Positions 8,250-16,053 of a stretch of DNA of 64,000 nt are shown here, piece after piece. A program made the translations under genes and the position numbers. Below the pieces are notes generated by a model. The model was not told the DNA's origin and ran no database searches. It saw only the letters and a program-made list of their open reading frames with translations. This DNA comes from Clostridia bacterium (GTDB lineage: Bacteria; Bacillota; Clostridia; Peptostreptococcales; Anaerovoracaceae), in assembly GCA_910575405.1 (NCBI GenBank), contig CAJTER010000006.1, positions 62,001 to 126,000 of the forward strand, in the 5' to 3' direction. The first letter of the stretch is position 1, and the number at the start of each line of letters is the position of its first letter.

Positions 8250-9438
8250 GTGCCACTGCCTTTCCTGCCCGTATCCCCGTTTCCCAGGCATTCTGAAGAT
8301 TAAATCCGCCGCAGGGACCATCAAAATCAATAATTTCCCCGGAAAAGTAAAGTCCGGGAACTAATTTTGACTCCATGGCCGGCAGATGAATTTCCTCCAG
8401 AGCAATTCCACCTGCTGTACACTGGGCCGTCTTCCACCCCCTGGTTCCTTTTACGGACAGCTTCCATCCCTTCAGATACGCCCCCAGCCTGCCGATCCGT
8501 TCTCCTGTAAGCTCTGCTGCTTCAAGCCCCGTTTCTATGCCGACTTCCCTGAGCAAGCGAAGGGCCAGGGGCTTTGGGACAATGGATAGGAGCAACTCTT
8601 CCGTTTTCATCCCCAGGATTTTGCATCGCCCTTTTAAAAGCTCGATTACCTCCACAGACTCCCACTCAGGCAGGAAATCTAAGGATAACTGAAACCTGCT
8701 CATACCTTCTGCAAAGGACTCTCCCTCCCGAAGCCGCAGCAGCCTGCTCAGATTGAAGATGCAGATTCCCGATATACTGTCTTCCGTAAACTGGATTTCA
8801 CCTGTTTCTTTGCGAAGCAACTGCCCATCCTTCTGCAAAAAGGCGCATCCTTTCACCCTGACACCTTTCAGCTCTGCAATATCTTCTGCTGTTTCAATTC
8901 CCGTTAAAGCAGGAGCCAGCCTTGTAACCGTATGCCCCAATTTTTTTGCCATAACATATCCATCGCCGCTTGTTCCAAACTGCGGTGCAGCCTTTCCCCC
9001 GGTTGCCAGTAACACATTCTTTGCATTCAGTCTCCCACCCCTGAATATAACGGAAAATCCGTCGCAGACTGGTTTGATCTCCTGTACTGGAGAGCTGGTT
9101 TTTACCTGGATACTGTGCTCCTTTATCTGCAATTCCAAGCTGCGTACCACATCCCGTGCCTGCTGGGAATACGGGTAAATCCGCCCCTGCTCATCGCTAC
9201 GCGTCAGGATGCCGATGGATGAAAAGAACTCCAAAGTACCGGAAGCATTGTGACAGGCCATATTGCTCAGATTGCATTTTCCATTTCCTGTAGCTGCCAG
9301 CTTTTTTCCCAAGGAATCCTTTTTCTCCAATACGCAGATCGACATCTTTGGGTTTTCTCCTGCCGCAGTAATCGCTGCAGCCATAGCGGACGCCCCGCCG
9401 CCTACGATACAAAGATCCAGCATACATTCTCCTTCCAT
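8242..9438 (-). CDS. NAD(P)/FAD-dependent oxidoreductase, HI0933/BaiN-like
   Basis: A 398-residue flavoprotein of the HI0933-like (COG2081) family. The N-terminal dinucleotide motif LCIVGGGASAMAAAI is followed by SLGKKLAATGNGKCNLSN, a family signature, and the C-terminal FSGEIIDFDGPCGGFNLQ completes the FAD site. Some relatives (BaiN) have been linked to bile-acid reduction, but most are uncharacterised, so that role is not claimed here. Two starts are possible: ATG 9438 (AAGGAAGG, 5-base spacing) or ATG 9423 (AAGGAG, 5-base spacing), the latter closer to the family's usual N-terminus. It is first of a two-gene flavoprotein operon. Confidence 0.85.
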   Translation of the reverse strand: MEGECMLDLCIVGGGASAMAAAITAAGENPKMSICVLEKKDSLGKKLAATGNGKCNLSNMACHNASGTLEFFSSIGILTRSDEQGRIYPYSQQARDVVRSLELQIKEHSIQVKTSSPVQEIKPVCDGFSVIFRGGRLNAKNVLLATGGKAAPQFGTSGDGYVMAKKLGHTVTRLAPALTGIETAEDIAELKGVRVKGCAFLQKDGQLLRKETGEIQFTEDSISGICIFNLSRLLRLREGESFAEGMSRFQLSLDFLPEWESVEVIELLKGRCKILGMKTEELLLSIVPKPLALRLLREVGIETGLEAAELTGERIGRLGAYLKGWKLSVKGTRGWKTAQCTAGGIALEEIHLPAMESKLVPGLYFSGEIIDFDGPCGGFNLQNAWETGIRAGKAVAHV

Positions 9439-9732
9439 AAAAACCTTCCTTTAAAAGGTCTCGCTTCTCCGCCCCATTTTCGCCATATACGATATTTACG
9501 TTACCTTAAATCACCCGCATTGTCAACTTTTTTCAGAAATGCCAGACTCACTCCTATAAAAGGCCTTGTTTCCCGGCCTTATTTTCTCGCTTTTAGTCAA
9601 ATATAGCTTCTAGTTAATCCTTCTCTCCCCTTTAGTTTTCAGCGCCACTTTAAAGGTACAAAATACCAGTATGTTGCTCTGTCTTTTTTTGCCGGGCTCC
9701 TCTACCATTGATAACAGAAGGAGGAACGTAAT

Positions 9733-10068
9733 ATGAATTTACAAAAAAATTTTTCCAACAACATGAATGTGATCCATGGATCCCATTCCAAAACCCTGAC
9801 CGAATTTGCAGAAGAATTATGTATCTCGCGTTCTTCTTTACAGGATATCCTCAGAGGGAACTGTAACCCGAGAATTGATACTGTCGAGCAAATAGCCAGG
9901 CAACTGGGAATGGATCCTTTGGATCTTCTTTCTTATCCCGATTCAGGGAAGCTTGCACCCATTTACGGCTTATCAGAGCTCTCGGAGGAAGACAGCGTGG
10001 AACTGGCAGCACACTTTTATGCGATTGTTCGTATTCTGGTGAAACGCGCGGAACAGAGTAATGACTGA
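9733..10068 (+). CDS. XRE-family helix-turn-helix transcriptional regulator
   Basis: A 111-residue protein with an N-terminal Cro/C1-type HTH (TLTEFAEELCISRSSLQDIL, then NCNPRIDTVEQIARQLG) and a short acidic C-terminal helix. ATG 9733 is preceded by AGGAGGAACGTAAT. It stands alone with its own terminator, so its target is not obvious. The C-terminal part is too short for ligand or peptidase domains. The preceding 294 bases contain no gene. Confidence 0.85.
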   Translation: MNLQKNFSNNMNVIHGSHSKTLTEFAEELCISRSSLQDILRGNCNPRIDTVEQIARQLGMDPLDLLSYPDSGKLAPIYGLSELSEEDSVELAAHFYAIVRILVKRAEQSND

Positions 10069-10090
10069 TATTATACTTGCCTGATTATTC

Positions 10091-10128
10091 GGCCCGGTAT
10101 CTTTATAAGCGGATACCGGGCCTTTTCC
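10091..10128 (+). terminator. Terminator of the XRE regulator gene
   Basis: GGCCCGGTATC (10091-10101) pairs with GATACCGGGCC (10112-10122), followed by TTTTCCTT. Confidence 0.85.
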
Positions 10129-10174
10129 TTGCCTGAGATTAAGGTTTATTTAAGACTTCCTCCCCATCTGAACA

Positions 10175-10203
10175 TTGAAACTCCACATAATAAATGGTAT
10201 TAT
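10175..10203 (+). promoter_or_regulatory. Putative promoter of the metallophosphoesterase gene
   Basis: TTGAAA (10175-10180), 17-base spacer, TATTAT (10198-10203), 38 bases before the ATG. Confidence 0.55.
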
Positions 10204-10240
10204 GGTATAGTATCTCATTTAAATTGGAAAGAGGCCTGAA

Positions 10241-11086
10241 ATGTTAAATTTGCTGAAAACGATAATAAAAAGAACGCTGTTCCTTCTTTTTATTCTGATA
10301 CTGCTGGCCGCCCTATGTGCCGGCTATGCCCGTTTTATAGAGCCAAACCGGCTTACTGTAAGTGAAATAGAGGATGCCAGTTATTCTATGAAAAAGTCTC
10401 TCACTGTGGCTGTCTTTGCCGACACGCATTTCGGTTTCCAATATGACACAAATGATTTTCAAAAGGTCATTGATAAGGTGAATGAAAATCCTCCCGATAT
10501 CCTCCTCTTTGCAGGAGATCTCATCGATAATCTGAATGAATATCCAGGCGATACTGCTGCGATTTCCGCAAAGCTTGGGGAAATGAAAGCAAAAATCGGC
10601 AAATATGCGGTTTTTGGGAACCACGATTATGGCGGCGGTGCGGAATACGAATATGAGGCTATCATGAATGCGGGCGGATTTCAGGTTCTTGTCAATGAAA
10701 CAGTAACTTTTAAAGAGAATAATCTCCGCCTCATCGGAATTGATGATCTCCTCATCGGATATGGGGATCCTTCTGTAGTAAACGAGGCAGCGCCGGATAT
10801 GTACAATCTGGTATTCTGCCATGAACCTGATATCGTTGATAAAATCCTGGATTCCAACACCGACTATATGGTAGCGGGTCATACCCACGGCGGACAAATT
10901 CGCGTGCCCTTTTATACACAGAAATTCCTTCCCTCATATGGGGAAAAATATATCAAAGGGGTTTATTCCCTGCAAAATCGCAACGGGACGATTCTCTACG
11001 TAAATTCTGGTCTTGGGACTACGAAAATACCTGCCAGATTGGGCGCTGTTCCGGAGCTTACTTATCTTACTATTATTCCTGGATAA
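10241..11086 (+). CDS. Membrane-anchored calcineurin-like metallophosphoesterase (YaeI/YkuE-like)
   Basis: A 281-residue protein with an N-terminal membrane segment (about residues 8-29) and a binuclear metallophosphoesterase domain. All five signature blocks are present: ADTHFG, LFAGDLIDN, GNHDYGGG, CHEPD and AGHTHGGQ. Relatives include YkuE/YaeI-like enzymes proposed to act on lipid or UDP-sugar phosphodiesters at the membrane; the substrate here is unknown. The orientation implied by the single N-terminal segment puts the enzyme outside the membrane. The start has GGAAAGAGG upstream. It ends against a long bidirectional terminator. Confidence 0.85.
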   Translation: MLNLLKTIIKRTLFLLFILILLAALCAGYARFIEPNRLTVSEIEDASYSMKKSLTVAVFADTHFGFQYDTNDFQKVIDKVNENPPDILLFAGDLIDNLNEYPGDTAAISAKLGEMKAKIGKYAVFGNHDYGGGAEYEYEAIMNAGGFQVLVNETVTFKENNLRLIGIDDLLIGYGDPSVVNEAAPDMYNLVFCHEPDIVDKILDSNTDYMVAGHTHGGQIRVPFYTQKFLPSYGEKYIKGVYSLQNRNGTILYVNSGLGTTKIPARLGAVPELTYLTIIPG

Positions 11087-11105
11087 TTGAGTCGAATTTC
11101 CGCTG

Positions 11106-11159
11106 CCAAAAGCCCCTCCCGCGTAAGCTTTATAAAACTTATGCGGGAGGGGCTTTTGG
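11106..11159. terminator. Bidirectional terminator with a 22-bp stem
   Basis: CCAAAAGCCCCTCCCGCGTAAG (11106-11127) faces its near-exact complement at 11138-11159, with A and T tracts on the two sides. It separates convergent genes. Confidence 0.85.
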
Positions 11160-11172
11160 TATATGTATCTTT

Positions 11173-11949
11173 TTATTGCTTTCGTATATTTTTTTCTGAT
11201 TTCTTTGTATTTTTAGCCGGTGCCTTTCTCTCCCTGTCGGAAGGCATGAGCTTTGGCTTTGCCTCAGGCGCTTTTTCTGCTTTTAGAGGCTGCTTTGCCT
11301 GTTTCGCCTGCTGCTGCGGCGCCTGCATTGATTTTGGTGGTTTTGGAGCTTCCGGTCGTTTCTGCTTCTTTGGTTTTGGCTGCTTTTCCGTTTTTGGCTT
11401 TCTTGGCTGCTCCGGCTTTTTTTCCTTTTTTTCATGAGGCATATGAATGCCCAGTTCTAATGTACTGATACCCTGCAGCAAAAATATAATGCCCAGCAGA
11501 ACAGCAATTGCAAGCCCTGCTATAATCGGATTCAGGAACGCGTACAGTCCACCTGCCACGCAGATGACCCCCGTAACAAGGGTCCATACAAAATTGGCTC
11601 TTTTATTAACCATATCAATTATGGTTGCAGCCACAATCCTGAGCGCTCCGGAAAACATGACCCACAGACCAAATACCATTGGAATTGCAACATCCGCCGC
11701 AATCTGGCTGCTCAAAACTAAAACGCCCAAAATAAATGTTATAATAGATTCTGCCAGAATCCATCCGTTATTATCTGCCTTTTTTCCGCTGCGGCCCCAC
11801 CAATAGGCTATTCCCTGAATGATGCTGTTAATTACCATCATAAAACCAAGAATAAAGGCCAACGACAAAAACGTTTCTCCCGGGTTTGCAAAACAAAAAA
11901 CACCGGTCAAAACTAATAGCACACCGCTGATAATTGTAAGTACTCTCAA
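11173..11949 (-). CDS. HdeD-like (DUF308) membrane protein with Lys/Pro-rich C-terminal tail
   Basis: A 258-residue protein. Residues 1-170 form about six membrane helices of the DUF308/HdeD family (acid-stress-associated in enterobacteria, otherwise unknown). From about residue 173 to the end it switches to a low-complexity basic tail rich in Lys, Pro, Ala and Gln (for example KKEKKPEQPRKPKTEK), without predicted fold. Such a tail is not part of the ordinary family and could bind nucleic acid, cell-wall polymers or acidic lipids. The start is TTG 11949, supported by GGGAGG seven bases upstream. It follows the UspA-like gene and is probably co-transcribed. Confidence 0.8.
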   Translation of the reverse strand: MRVLTIISGVLLVLTGVFCFANPGETFLSLAFILGFMMVINSIIQGIAYWWGRSGKKADNNGWILAESIITFILGVLVLSSQIAADVAIPMVFGLWVMFSGALRIVAATIIDMVNKRANFVWTLVTGVICVAGGLYAFLNPIIAGLAIAVLLGIIFLLQGISTLELGIHMPHEKKEKKPEQPRKPKTEKQPKPKKQKRPEAPKPPKSMQAPQQQAKQAKQPLKAEKAPEAKPKLMPSDRERKAPAKNTKKSEKNIRKQ

Positions 11950-11972
11950 ATTATTGCCCTCCCTGCTGCATT

Positions 11973-12347
11973 CTATGGAACTACAATCAGCTCCGCCTGC
12001 TGGCTGATTTTCTTTCTGAACTTTGTGATGAGATTTTCTTTCTTTTTTTCCCGGCCCGACTGGCCCAGAACCACATGGGTAATCTGATTCTTTTCCACAA
12101 GCTCCACCAGGGTATCCAAAATATGATTAGAGCGTACTACCGTCAAATTTGCGCCATACTCAATAGCTTTGCCGTAAAGATAATCCAGCGCTTCCCCTTC
12201 CTCCGGATTTCCCAGCAGCTTGACATCCTTTGGGGCAACATGAATAATGAACAGTTCCCCCTCCTGTCCCTCCAGAGCCTCGCGTCCGAATTGGATCAGC
12301 CGATCACAAGTCTTTTGTTGTGTAACACACACCATTACATTCTTCAT
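11973..12347 (-). CDS. Universal stress protein family protein
   Basis: A 124-residue single UspA-like alpha/beta domain: MKNVMVCVTQQKTC opening strand, IIHVAP second strand, and a C-terminal HVVLGQSGREKKKENLI resembling the G-x-S/T nucleotide loop. It looks most like the detached USP module found in KdpD-type sensors. The ATP-loop spacing is not fully canonical, so nucleotide binding is uncertain. It lies between a small membrane protein gene and the HdeD-like gene, all on the same strand with short gaps, suggesting one stress or envelope operon. Confidence 0.8.
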   Translation of the reverse strand: MKNVMVCVTQQKTCDRLIQFGREALEGQEGELFIIHVAPKDVKLLGNPEEGEALDYLYGKAIEYGANLTVVRSNHILDTLVELVEKNQITHVVLGQSGREKKKENLITKFRKKISQQAELIVVP

Positions 12348-12368
12348 AGGCTTTCCCCCACTGACTGT

Positions 12369-12533
12369 TTACCACAATTCGTCAAACTCACTTGTTCTTT
12401 CCTCTGCTGCCGCAGCCTTTTGTTTCTTTTCCTTTGGCACAATATCGAATATCTTAACAATTCCATAAACTGCAACAAAACCGATGAATACAACTCTGAG
12501 CACTTTATTAATTTTTTTAATCATATCTAACAT
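12369..12533 (-). CDS. Small single-span membrane protein (54 aa), unknown function
   Basis: This short frame translates to a basic start (MLDMIKKINKVLR), one hydrophobic helix (VVFIGFVAVYGIVKIF) and a charged tail rich in Lys, Ala and Glu ending in EFDELW. GAGAGGG lies eight bases before the ATG at 12533, and a good promoter lies 62 bases further upstream, which makes it the first gene of the usp/hdeD-like operon. No family recognised. A start at the internal ATG (12524) is possible. The topology resembles small regulators or assembly partners of membrane proteins, but no function can be assigned. Confidence 0.6.
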   Translation of the reverse strand: MLDMIKKINKVLRVVFIGFVAVYGIVKIFDIVPKEKKQKAAAAEERTSEFDELW

Positions 12534-12594
12534 CTCTTCAACCCTCTCTTTTTCATAGTCTCATTCTGCACCTGCAGACTAACAAATTAATATC

Positions 12595-12623
12595 ATTATA
12601 CCACAAAGATCCGGATTCTCGAA
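12595..12623 (-). promoter_or_regulatory. Promoter of the small-protein/usp/hdeD-like operon
   Basis: Minus strand TTCGAG (12618-12623), 17-base spacer, TATAAT (12595-12600). Confidence 0.55.
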
Positions 12624-12686
12624 CCCCTTATTTACAAATCTTTCCGAACCGCATTTTTTACTATAGCCGGACCTGAAAAAATTGTA

Positions 12687-12692
12687 TATAAT
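12687..12692 (+). promoter_or_regulatory. -10 element directly upstream of dinB
   Basis: TATAAT ends seven bases before the A of the dinB ATG, so transcription would start at or next to the start codon. No clear -35 and no Shine-Dalgarno sequence are seen between it and the gene. Confidence 0.45.
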
Positions 12693-12698
12693 AAGAAT

Positions 12699-13919
12699 AT
12701 GGACAGAACAATACTTCATTGTGACATGGACGGCTTTTATGCCTCCGTAGAACTCTTAGACTATCCTGAATTGCAAAATGTACCTGTGGCTGTCTGCGGA
12801 AACCCGGAGAACCGCCATGGTATTATATTGGCAAAAAACACTCCTGCAAAAAAATACGGAATTCGAACTGCCGAGACCGTCTGGCAGGCAAAGAAAAAAT
12901 GTCCGCAGCTTCATCTCCTTTCCCCCCACCACGGGAAATATAAGGAGTACAGCCTTAAAATCAACGAAATCTATCAGCGGTTTACGGATATGGTAGAGCC
13001 CTTTAGCATTGACGAATCCTGGCTGGATGTGACGGCCTCCTTAAAGCTTTTTGGAACAGGAAGAGAAATTGCTGATACGCTGCGAAGCACCATACGCGCG
13101 GAGCTGGGGCTGACCCTTTCTGTGGGAGTATCCTATAATAAAATTTTTGCCAAGATGGGCAGCGATTATAACAAGCCGGACGGAACCACCGTCATCAGCA
13201 GGGACAACTACAGGGAAATCCTCTGGCCCATGAATGTACGCAAGATGTTCTTTGTGGGAAGCGCTACTGCGGACAAGCTGAATAAATCCGGGATCCGCAC
13301 CATCGGCGATCTGGCGCGCTCGGATAAGGACTTTTTAAAGGCCCTTCTCGGCAAGCAGGGATCTATCCTCTATGAATATGCCAACGGTCTTGATACCAGC
13401 CCGGTCAGCCTTTATACGGAGCGGGAAAAAATCAAGTCTATCGGAAACGGCACTACGTTTCGCAGAAACCTGCAGGGAATGGAGGATATCAAGGTTGCAG
13501 TCACCGCTCTTTCCGATACAGTGGCCAGCCGGCTGAGAAAGCACCAGATGAAAGGGTTCGGTGTGAAGGTGGATATCAAGGATCCCGACTTTAAGGTCAT
13601 TTCCCGGCAAAAGCAGCTGGATACGCCGACCAATCTTTCAGAGGAAATCTTTCGCCAGGCCATTGAAATCATACGGGCCTCCTGGAACATAGAAGATCCC
13701 ATCCGCATGCTCACCATCACAGCCATCAATCTGTGCGATGAAAATGAAGCGCAGCAGCTTTCTTTCTTTGATCTGGGGGACAAAAATGCCCGTGAAAAGG
13801 GAGAAAAGGTGGAGCGAACCATTGATGATATACGAGCCAAATTCGGTGGCAGCGCCATTACCTTCGGGCGGATCCTGAAAAATGATATCGGGGTTGATAT
13901 TGACAGCACGGATGACTGA
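12699..13919 (+). CDS. dinB: DNA polymerase IV (Y-family translesion polymerase)
   Basis: A 406-residue Y-family polymerase that extends damaged or mismatched templates. The palm metal ligands are in CDMDGFYASVE (D9) and SIDESWLDVT, followed by the fingers/palm YNKIFAKMGSDYNKPDG, a helix-hairpin-helix thumb region (GIRTIGDLARSDKDFL) and the little-finger domain. The core motif starts at residue 7, so no later start is possible. No ribosome site precedes the ATG, and a TATAAT lies only seven bases away, which suggests a leaderless message. No typical Gram-positive LexA box was seen. The C-terminus lacks the beta-clamp-like extra domain seen in some homologues. Confidence 0.94.
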   Translation: MDRTILHCDMDGFYASVELLDYPELQNVPVAVCGNPENRHGIILAKNTPAKKYGIRTAETVWQAKKKCPQLHLLSPHHGKYKEYSLKINEIYQRFTDMVEPFSIDESWLDVTASLKLFGTGREIADTLRSTIRAELGLTLSVGVSYNKIFAKMGSDYNKPDGTTVISRDNYREILWPMNVRKMFFVGSATADKLNKSGIRTIGDLARSDKDFLKALLGKQGSILYEYANGLDTSPVSLYTEREKIKSIGNGTTFRRNLQGMEDIKVAVTALSDTVASRLRKHQMKGFGVKVDIKDPDFKVISRQKQLDTPTNLSEEIFRQAIEIIRASWNIEDPIRMLTITAINLCDENEAQQLSFFDLGDKNAREKGEKVERTIDDIRAKFGGSAITFGRILKNDIGVDIDSTDD

Positions 13920-13969
13920 TCGGCCTTTACTGGCTCAAAAACTGAGCAAATCAGTACAGGACTTCTATA

Positions 13970-13999
13970 TTGGCAAGGCTATGTACACCATGGTATAAT
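13970..13999 (+). promoter_or_regulatory. Promoter of deoC-fabZ
   Basis: TTGGCA (13970-13975), 18-base spacer, TATAAT (13994-13999), 32 bases before deoC. Confidence 0.6.
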
Positions 14000-14030
14000 A
14001 AGGTAAATCTATTGGATGAGGAGATGACAA

Positions 14031-14687
14031 ATGAAGCCATTAAATAAATATTTTGATCACACAAACCTGAAACCTACTGCATCGGAAGCGGATATCATCA
14101 AGCTTTGCGAGGAAGCAAAGAAATACGAATTCTACGCGGTCTGCGTTCACGGCTGCTATGTTCCCCTTGCCGCCAGGGAGCTTGAAGGTACGGATATTAA
14201 GGTCGTAACAGTAGCCGGATTTCCTCTGGGGATGAATTCCACAGCAGCTAAAAAAGCCGAAACCCTTCTTGCCTGTGAAAATGGCGCCAATGAAGTTGAT
14301 ATGGTCATCAACATTGCGGCCCTTAAAGAAGGCCGATATGATTATGTAAAAAACGAAATCTTGGAAGTTATCAATGCGGCCTCCCCTCACAAAGTCATCA
14401 TCAAAACCATACTGGAAACCTGCCTTTTGACGGACGAGGAAATCAAGGCCGCCTGTCAGCTTGCCATCGAAGCGGGAGCTGCCTATGTAAAAACCTCCAC
14501 AGGCTTCAGCGAAAGCGGCGCCACTCCCCACACCATGGCCCTGATCAAGGAAACCGTAGGCGATAAAATTCTCATAAAAGCCTCGGGTGGTATCCGGGAT
14601 GTTCTGGCAACAAAGGAAATGCTCCGCTTGGGCGCTCAGCGCATTGGAGCCAGCGCATCGGTGGCCATTATGGAGGCTCTGAAATGA
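14031..14687 (+). CDS. deoC: Deoxyribose-phosphate aldolase
   Basis: A 218-residue class I aldolase that cleaves 2-deoxyribose-5-phosphate to acetaldehyde and glyceraldehyde-3-phosphate during deoxynucleoside catabolism. The Schiff-base lysine is in AYVKTSTGFS and the second active-site lysine in IKASGGIRD; DHTNLKPTA near the N-terminus and NEVDMVINIAALKEG are family signatures. GAGGAG precedes the ATG. The usual deo partners (pdp, deoB, cdd) are absent, and it overlaps fabZ by four bases (ATGA), an unusual pairing. Confidence 0.95.
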   Translation: MKPLNKYFDHTNLKPTASEADIIKLCEEAKKYEFYAVCVHGCYVPLAARELEGTDIKVVTVAGFPLGMNSTAAKKAETLLACENGANEVDMVINIAALKEGRYDYVKNEILEVINAASPHKVIIKTILETCLLTDEEIKAACQLAIEAGAAYVKTSTGFSESGATPHTMALIKETVGDKILIKASGGIRDVLATKEMLRLGAQRIGASASVAIMEALK

Positions 14688-15121
14688 AGCCATTAATGGA
14701 TAAGGCTCAGATTAAGGCTATCATTCCCCACAGGGAGCCTATGCTCTTAATTGATGAAGTCCTGGAGCTGACAGAAGGAAAGCAGATCAAAACAACCTTT
14801 TATCTGGATCCCTGCCGCGATTTTTTTAAAGGGCATTTTCCGGGAGAACCGGTCATGCCCGGCGTACTGACAGTAGAATCTATGGCTCAGACTGCCGATG
14901 TACTGCTGCTTTCCATGCCCGAATACGCTGGTAAAATTCCGCTTTTTATCGGCATTGATCAGGTAAAATTCAAGCAAAAAATACAGCCCGGTGACAAAAT
15001 TACCATTGAGGCGGAGATTTCAAAGGTAAACGCGCCAAAGGCTGTTGTAACCTGCAGGGCAGTCGTATTCAATCACGGCGAAGAGGCGGCTAGCGGCCTA
15101 GTGACGCTGGCCATGCGGTAA
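14684..15121 (+). CDS. fabZ: 3-hydroxyacyl-ACP dehydratase FabZ-like
   Basis: A 145-residue single hot-dog domain. The catalytic pair is visible: H51 in GHFPGEPVMPG and E65 in VLTVESMAQ; the N-terminal IIPHREPMLLIDEV is typical of FabZ. The family dehydrates 3-hydroxyacyl-ACP in fatty-acid elongation. It is not in a fab cluster here but translationally coupled to deoC, so it may be a second dehydratase or act on another acyl carrier substrate. The start overlaps the deoC stop; a later ATG (14696) would remove only four residues. Confidence 0.9.
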   Translation: MKPLMDKAQIKAIIPHREPMLLIDEVLELTEGKQIKTTFYLDPCRDFFKGHFPGEPVMPGVLTVESMAQTADVLLLSMPEYAGKIPLFIGIDQVKFKQKIQPGDKITIEAEISKVNAPKAVVTCRAVVFNHGEEAASGLVTLAMR

Positions 15122-15172
15122 ATGCTTTTATTCGTTTTCCCGGCTCATATGAACCGTCATATACACCCCTTT

Positions 15173-15652
15173 TTATTCATATCCCAGTGCCAGAGCCATT
15201 TTTTTGGAAATTTCGTTGGCTGCATCCCAGCATCCCCGTATTCCCCGCTTCTGGCACTCGAGAACAAAGGCTGCGGCACATACCATTGCCAGCCCTTTCC
15301 TGCGGTGCTGTGGGTGCGTCGCTACCTGAATCTCCGTTCCCCCGTTGTATACGGTCATAGTCGAGGTTCCGGCTGCCAGCTTTCCCTCATGGACTGCCGC
15401 ATAGCCAAAGCCACGTGTCAGAAAATCCTCCGCCGAAGCAAAGGTCTCGCAAAACTCCCTTGACCATTCTTCCTCCATGGCCTGCTGATACAGATCCTCA
15501 TCAAACTGTTTCAGCTCATATCCTTTTGGCAGCTTATCCATATAGCTTTTCAGAAGCGCCTCGTCAAAAACGTAATCCTTTTGCACGATGCCGTACTGCT
15601 CTACCGGCTTTGGATTGTTTTCCTTTGCCCCCAGCAATACCTGTTCCCACAT
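15173..15652 (-). pseudogene. Truncated GNAT acetyltransferase remnant
   Basis: This frame matches the C-terminal two thirds of the GNAT_acetyltran-type family (about 250-270 residues): GFGYAAVHEGKLAAG, TMTVYNGGTEIQVATHP, HRRKGLAMVCAAAFVLEC and CWDAANEISKKMALALGYE. About 100 N-terminal residues are missing; the frame starts abruptly at MWEQVLLG with no ribosome site. The C-terminus is also cut: a TAA at 15173-15175 follows GYE, and reading through it continues in frame with KGVYMTVHMSRENE to a second stop at 15128, the natural-looking end. Two independent lesions mark it as a pseudogene. The 5' break abuts the toxin gene on the other strand. Confidence 0.75.
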
Positions 15653-15672
15653 GCAGAAGAGGTAAAATTCGA

Positions 15673-16002
15673 ATGACCTGGAAAACAGAATTTCTGCCGG
15701 AAGCAATCAAGGATTTGAAACACCTTGACAGAAGCAATCAAATATTAGCCTGTAAAGCGATCCAAAAAGTATCAAAAAACCTGCTTCCGGATTATGAGGG
15801 TGGTTATGGCCATCCCCTTTCCAATAAATGCGGCTTAAATCTTTCCAGCTTTCTGAAAATTAAACTGCGTGCCTCAGAAATCCGCATCGTCTACAAGCTT
15901 GAGCGCCGTGCTGACAACCTGTTGATTATTGTCATCGGAGCAAGAGCGGACGATGAAGCCTATGAAAGCGCAGCAAAACGAATCCAAAGACATAATCTGT
16001 AA
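15673..16002 (+). CDS. Orphan type II toxin, RelE/ParE superfamily (YafQ-like)
   Basis: A 109-residue protein with the RelE/ParE fold signature: MTWKTEFLPEAIKDLKHLD, a central GHPLSNK turn, and the C-terminal strands EIRIVYKLE and LLIIVIGARAD. Relatives cut mRNA at the ribosome or poison gyrase. AGAGG lies about ten bases before the ATG. A RelB/DinJ-type antitoxin would normally be just upstream on the same strand, but that space holds the broken GNAT gene, and none is found downstream. Either the antitoxin was lost at the junction, is encoded elsewhere, or the toxin is inactive. Confidence 0.75.
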   Translation: MTWKTEFLPEAIKDLKHLDRSNQILACKAIQKVSKNLLPDYEGGYGHPLSNKCGLNLSSFLKIKLRASEIRIVYKLERRADNLLIIVIGARADDEAYESAAKRIQRHNL

Positions 16003-16053
16003 GCAAACAGAGAGACGGTATTAGAGCGCCTCCCTGAATTCGATCTACAATGT

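Noticed and set aside
12600-12700. LexA box upstream of dinB
   Set aside because: No sequence close to CGAAC-N4-GTTCG was found.
14040-14693. Open frame of 217 codons antisense to deoC
   Set aside because: Shadow frame covering exactly the deoC gene; no independent support.
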